From contig OU342819.1 in NCBI GenBank assembly GCA_910591455.2, positions 10,838,906 through 10,902,905 on the forward strand: 64,000 bases of DNA, in the 5' to 3' direction. Position numbers and translations under genes: made by a program. Below are positions 61,501-64,000 of the stretch, one piece after another; within the stretch, counting starts at the first letter, position 1; each line of letters starts with the position of its first letter. Source of the DNA: Pholis gunnellus (Eukaryota; Chordata; Actinopteri; Perciformes; Pholidae). The notes under the pieces are model-generated. The model did no database searches, was not told the DNA's origin, and worked only from the letters and a program-made list of their open reading frames with translations.

Positions 61501-61515
61501 GACCAACCCACATAA
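42762..61515 (+). CDS. fam91a1: FAM91A1 homologue (24 coding exons)
   Basis: Exons: 42762-42833, 43649-43733, 44060-44211, 45709-45766, 47921-47988, 48305-48418, 48923-49013, 49902-49964, 50205-50311, 50461-50499, 51778-51890, 52234-52340, 52842-52954, 53054-53140, 53301-53430, 55194-55342, 56270-56404, 57565-57678, 58092-58164, 59017-59163, 59635-59736, 60217-60340, 60466-60535, 61330-61515. They sum to 2496 bases, 832 residues (human 838), with every phase agreeing. The start [20 protein letters not shown] and the whole length follow FAM91A1 closely. FAM91A1 works with WDR11 and C17orf75 and binds TBC1D23 in capture of endosome-derived vesicles at trans-Golgi golgins. Exon 12 uses an unusual donor (GAAG|GTCCGT); exon 8 uses a GT microsatellite as donor. 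Confidence 0.97.
45974..46165 (+). repeat. interspersed repeat copy 2 (fam91a1 intron 4)
   Basis: AGAGCTGGAACGATCCATTA starts it, followed by GCTTCTTAATTGTGAGAATT and CTCTATTTTTTTGTG, in the same order as the copy near 7084. Both are old, diverged copies. Confidence 0.5.
47517..47617 (+). repeat. (TGTGCG)n-(TG)n microsatellite (fam91a1 intron 4)
   Basis: About ten TGTGCG hexamers followed by about 18 TG dinucleotides. Strict purine-pyrimidine alternation over about 100 bp. Confidence 0.97.
49965..49992 (+). repeat. fam91a1: (GT)14 microsatellite forming the exon 8 splice donor of fam91a1
   Basis: The exon ends ATCTCAG at 49964 and the intron starts directly with 14 GT repeats. Confidence 0.95.
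52234..61515 (+). CDS. fam91a1: fam91a1 exons 12-24: linker and FAM91 C-terminal domain
   Basis: Exon 12 is a Ser/Thr/Asp linker ([13 protein letters not shown]) that varies between species. The C domain begins in exon 13 with [20 protein letters not shown] and continues through [20 protein letters not shown] (exon 16), [20 protein letters not shown] (exon 17) and [20 protein letters not shown] (exon 18). Exons 20-21 hold a variable loop ([23 protein letters not shown]). Exon 22 resumes with [20 protein letters not shown], and exon 24 ends with [19 protein letters not shown] before TAA at 61513-61515. Confidence 0.95.
52351..52394 (+). repeat. CA/CGCA microsatellite just after the fam91a1 exon 12 donor
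   Basis: CACACGCACAC-type repeats begin about 13 bp after the non-consensus donor at 52341. Confidence 0.95.
54960..55060 (+). repeat. fragment of a fish interspersed repeat (fam91a1 intron 15)
   Basis: ACAGCTAGTTAACTTAGCTT, AGCATAAGGACTGGAAACTG and GGGGGAAACAGCTAGCC match a repeat widely scattered in teleost genomes, as far as I recall. Confidence 0.55.
55457..55676 (+). repeat. cluster of GT and GAGG microsatellites (fam91a1 intron 16)
   Basis: (TG)n at 55459-55488, (GT)n at 55549-55588, and a GGGA/GAGG purine run at 55640-55682. All lie in non-coding sequence; open frames across them are artefacts. Confidence 0.95.
57679..57725 (+). repeat. CACAC/CACCA microsatellite at the fam91a1 exon 18 donor
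   Basis: Intron 18 opens GTACACACACACCACACACC and continues with repeated CACACAC units; a (GT)n run at 58061-58081 lies just before the next acceptor. Confidence 0.9.
59761..60062 (+). mobile_element. MITE with terminal inverted repeats in fam91a1 intron 21
   Basis: The left end TAAGGAATACGTCGCCCACA and the complement of the right end, TAAAGAAATACTTCACCCAC, form a 24-25 bp near-perfect inverted repeat with ACAAAAT continuing on both sides. TA at both tips (59761-59762 and 60061-60062) fits a TA target duplication of Tc1/mariner type. The 302-bp body encodes nothing. The family recalls a repeat common in percomorph fish. Confidence 0.75.
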
Positions 61516-63620
61516 GCCACCCCCCCCCCAAAAACTTCCAGTTTCGGTCACAAGTCAAAAAAACGTCACCTCATCGAAAAGGACCGCCCTCTCACTGAGG
61601 AAATTGATATTCAAGGTCCATCCCTGCATCTTGTCTGTCAGTATCCAGTCATGGGAACACGAGCCCCGGCACTTCATTCACCTACTGTATGAGGAATCAT
61701 CCTTCTGACTCTGTTCAAACCCCCGTCGCTGTTCCCCTCCGTGATTCCTCATATTCGTAGCAAGGCGGTGTTATCTGTTGGAGTGGTGCTATTATCGCAG
61801 TATACAACAGTGATGCAGGTAAACGCCATATAACCTGGAAGACCGTTTAACTGGAAACTCCACTGCCCCCCCCCCACAACCCAACCCTACCCAACCCTAC
61901 CCTTCCCTTCAATCAATGGATGTTCTGTGAGAGCGGAGTGTGAAGTGGTTAATAGTTGTATAGATGTTCTCAAATCCATGACCCACAAAATAAACAATGG
62001 AGTGTTGAACAGACATTTTCAGGAATCATTCGACAATATGCATATTCCAGGACCAAGTTTTTGGACTTATCCGACGAGACCCCGCTGCCGCCTCCCCGTG
62101 TTGTCTCACGTTGAGTGATCTCATGCATGATACTGTTGCACTACTCCTACCATAAAAGAATACTTTCCTCTTTACTTGTAATCAATATTGGGGGCATTTA
62201 TTATTTGCACTGTGCAGGGTTTGTCCAAACCTGTGGATGAAGTAATGTCATGTAATTTTCTTCTTTTTTAAACCTGGGATCCCTTGCAGTGTGCACATGG
62301 TTTTAGAGCGTTTCCTCTTGGAAATTGACTGGGCATCAGAGAATCGGCTGTTTTTTTTTATTCTTTGTTATCATTTCTCAGTACAACAAAACACCAAAGA
62401 CCATTTTCTTTTCCTATATAATCTTTTTTTATCTTCTGTTTTTTTTATTTTTTATTCTGCTGCCTTATCATTGTCAGCCAATCAAAAACAACCATGTTTT
62501 TGCTTATGTTTAGGTTTATTTCCTTTTTTTTAGATTTACAAATGATTTATTTGCACTTGAATGATTGTCTATAAATAATAAAATCAACAACATTGGGCCA
62601 ACCATCGCCACTGTGAAGAATTTCGACAAGATTAACCAAGTGTAGCTAATTGCATAGAACGCGAACAGTCAGGTCTGTGTGTTTGACCCAGGCATGGTGA
62701 CATTGTTTCCTGCCAGTATTTCTCCCTGGATCAACTCCAGGTTTGTGTCCAGGGCAGTGCAGGGCGCTCTTGGCCAGCCCACAACATTCTCCAAGGGATT
62801 CTGTTTACACCATGTTTTGAAAAATGGGGTTTGTAGTCTAGAGGGAAGAAGGCGGTCACAGACCCCTGGGATGCAAATGCAAATGCTTTGCCCAGCATAT
62901 CGGGGACGTGATGGCCCAAAAAGGTGTCTGAAGTCTGTCATAAATTTTTAGTGTGGCTCCGATAATCTAGAGTACTTTTTATGGCATTTAGAACGCTAAC
63001 CTATTCTGTTGAATATTTCTTTTTTTGAAGGAATCAGTCTCCTGCAGTTTTTGACCCATTTGTGGTTGTTGTTTCTGATAACGTGATGCTGACATAGAAA
63101 AAAGACACACGGTCCCGTTGAAGCATGATGACTGTGTAGAAACTGTTGTGCGTATGTTGTGTATGCGTGTGTATTGTACACCTCACTCTTGGTGTGTTTT
63201 CACACACCCTTACCTTTCACAATAAGAGCCCCCGTCTACCTGCCTGTCCGTTATCTAGTTGCAGTGCTCGGCCATCTGACTTATGCCCCGTCCTCCCCCA
63301 GGTATACATCTACTACAGTGTTTGAAAAAAAAAAAAAATGCTAGTTTTATATGTCAGCCTATATTTTAGGAAATCTTTGTTGTAGCTCGTTTAATGGGAC
63401 TGTGAATACCAATGACTGAGTTAATGATGACGCTCTTGTAATTAAATGGATTAAAAAAAGAAAGTGACATTCCTTCAACATGCCCTTCCTCTATCCCTGC
63501 GCCATCTCCTCTCTGCTCCAGATACATGTTGTTATTACAAATAAATATGTAAAAAGTATATGAAAATATAAATAAATATGTAATAAGAACAAACTCTTTT
63601 TCCTCCCTGAAAATGTCTCG
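61516..63620 (+). other. fam91a1: fam91a1 3' UTR and flank
   Basis: Non-coding sequence after the TAA. AATAAA signals occur at 62577-62582 and several times at 63541-63580, so a short and a long 3' UTR are both possible. There are T-rich blocks near 62350-62530 and no coding exon. Confidence 0.5.
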
Positions 63621-64000
63621 GTGTCTTTTTTTTCCTGATGGATACTTTTTTTTCCCCCACTGATTTCAACCCCTACTGGCTCCGAAATGTAGCCAGTCAC
63701 ATTACACGACGTTAAATCGAATTCGGTAAATGTTTTCCTAGCCAGGTGGAACAGATGGCGTGCAAGATGCAGCGGCCCGGATGCTCTGTCCATCTGTCTC
63801 AAGTACACACTTGTTCACCCATCCTTGTAGATTTATATGAACACTTAGCTGAAAAACAATGTCTCTTACATGGATGGGGAACCTTTTGAAAAGCTATGAA
63901 CCCCCCCACCCCCATTTTTGGGAGGAAGATTAAGGTGTCAGTCTGTGGCTGGCTGTACCCTCACCAGAGAGGTGGAGCCCCACGTCTCCCAGGCCTCCCT
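63621..64000. other. right-hand end of window, nothing recognised
   Basis: No coding exon or repeat family is recognised. A C-rich run lies at 63901-63914. In human the next gene after FAM91A1 is FER1L6, but none of it is visible here. Confidence 0.4.

Overview
The window is vertebrate nuclear DNA, almost certainly from a ray-finned fish and probably a percomorph. The genes are long and split by GT-AG introns, CA/GT microsatellites are abundant, and several interspersed repeats look like families common in percomorph genomes. I see no bacterial, plasmid or viral gene set.

Four protein-coding genes can be rebuilt exon by exon, and all splice phases agree. (1) baalc, + strand, 1467-3213, three coding exons, 125 residues, with a lipid-modified N-terminus. 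(2) A spire-family actin nucleator, best matched to spire1, + strand, 6106-30136, 18 coding exons, 799 residues: KIND, four WH2 repeats, myosin V-binding motif, Spir-box and modified FYVE zinc finger. (3) klhl38, - strand, 38219-35770, three coding exons, 583 residues: BTB-BACK-Kelch. (4) fam91a1, + strand, 42762-61515, 24 coding exons, 832 residues: FAM91 N and C domains. Positions 1 to about 1080 look like the 3' UTR or flank of an upstream + strand gene whose coding part lies outside the window.

The layout is baalc (0-5 kb), spire (5.8-31.7 kb), intergenic (31.7-35.5 kb), klhl38 (35.5-38.3 kb), intergenic (38.3-42.5 kb), fam91a1 (42.5-63.6 kb). The genes do not form an operon or pathway. 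Spire and FAM91A1 both act in vesicle transport (actin nucleation on Rab11/myosin V vesicles; capture of endosome-derived vesicles at the trans-Golgi), KLHL38 is a predicted CUL3 adaptor, and Baalc is a small membrane-associated neural protein. In human, BAALC, KLHL38 and FAM91A1 all lie on 8q22-q24 while SPIRE1 is on 18p11, so a spire gene in the middle of this block is notable.

The most interesting signals are in and around spire. One is a candidate alternative exon at 26573-26760 encoding a hydrophobic tail-anchor-like segment, reminiscent of the mitochondria-anchoring exon of mammalian Spire1C. Others are two in-frame cassette micro-exons (24 and 30 nt), a 32-nt constitutive micro-exon, tiny uORFs touching the start codon, and CTCF-like motifs on both sides of the gene. 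Elsewhere there are a non-autonomous hAT element with an exact 8-bp target duplication, a TIR element in fam91a1 intron 21, a repeat carrying a broken helicase N-terminus, a decayed tandem copy of part of the klhl38 last exon, and a fam91a1 splice donor made of a GT microsatellite.
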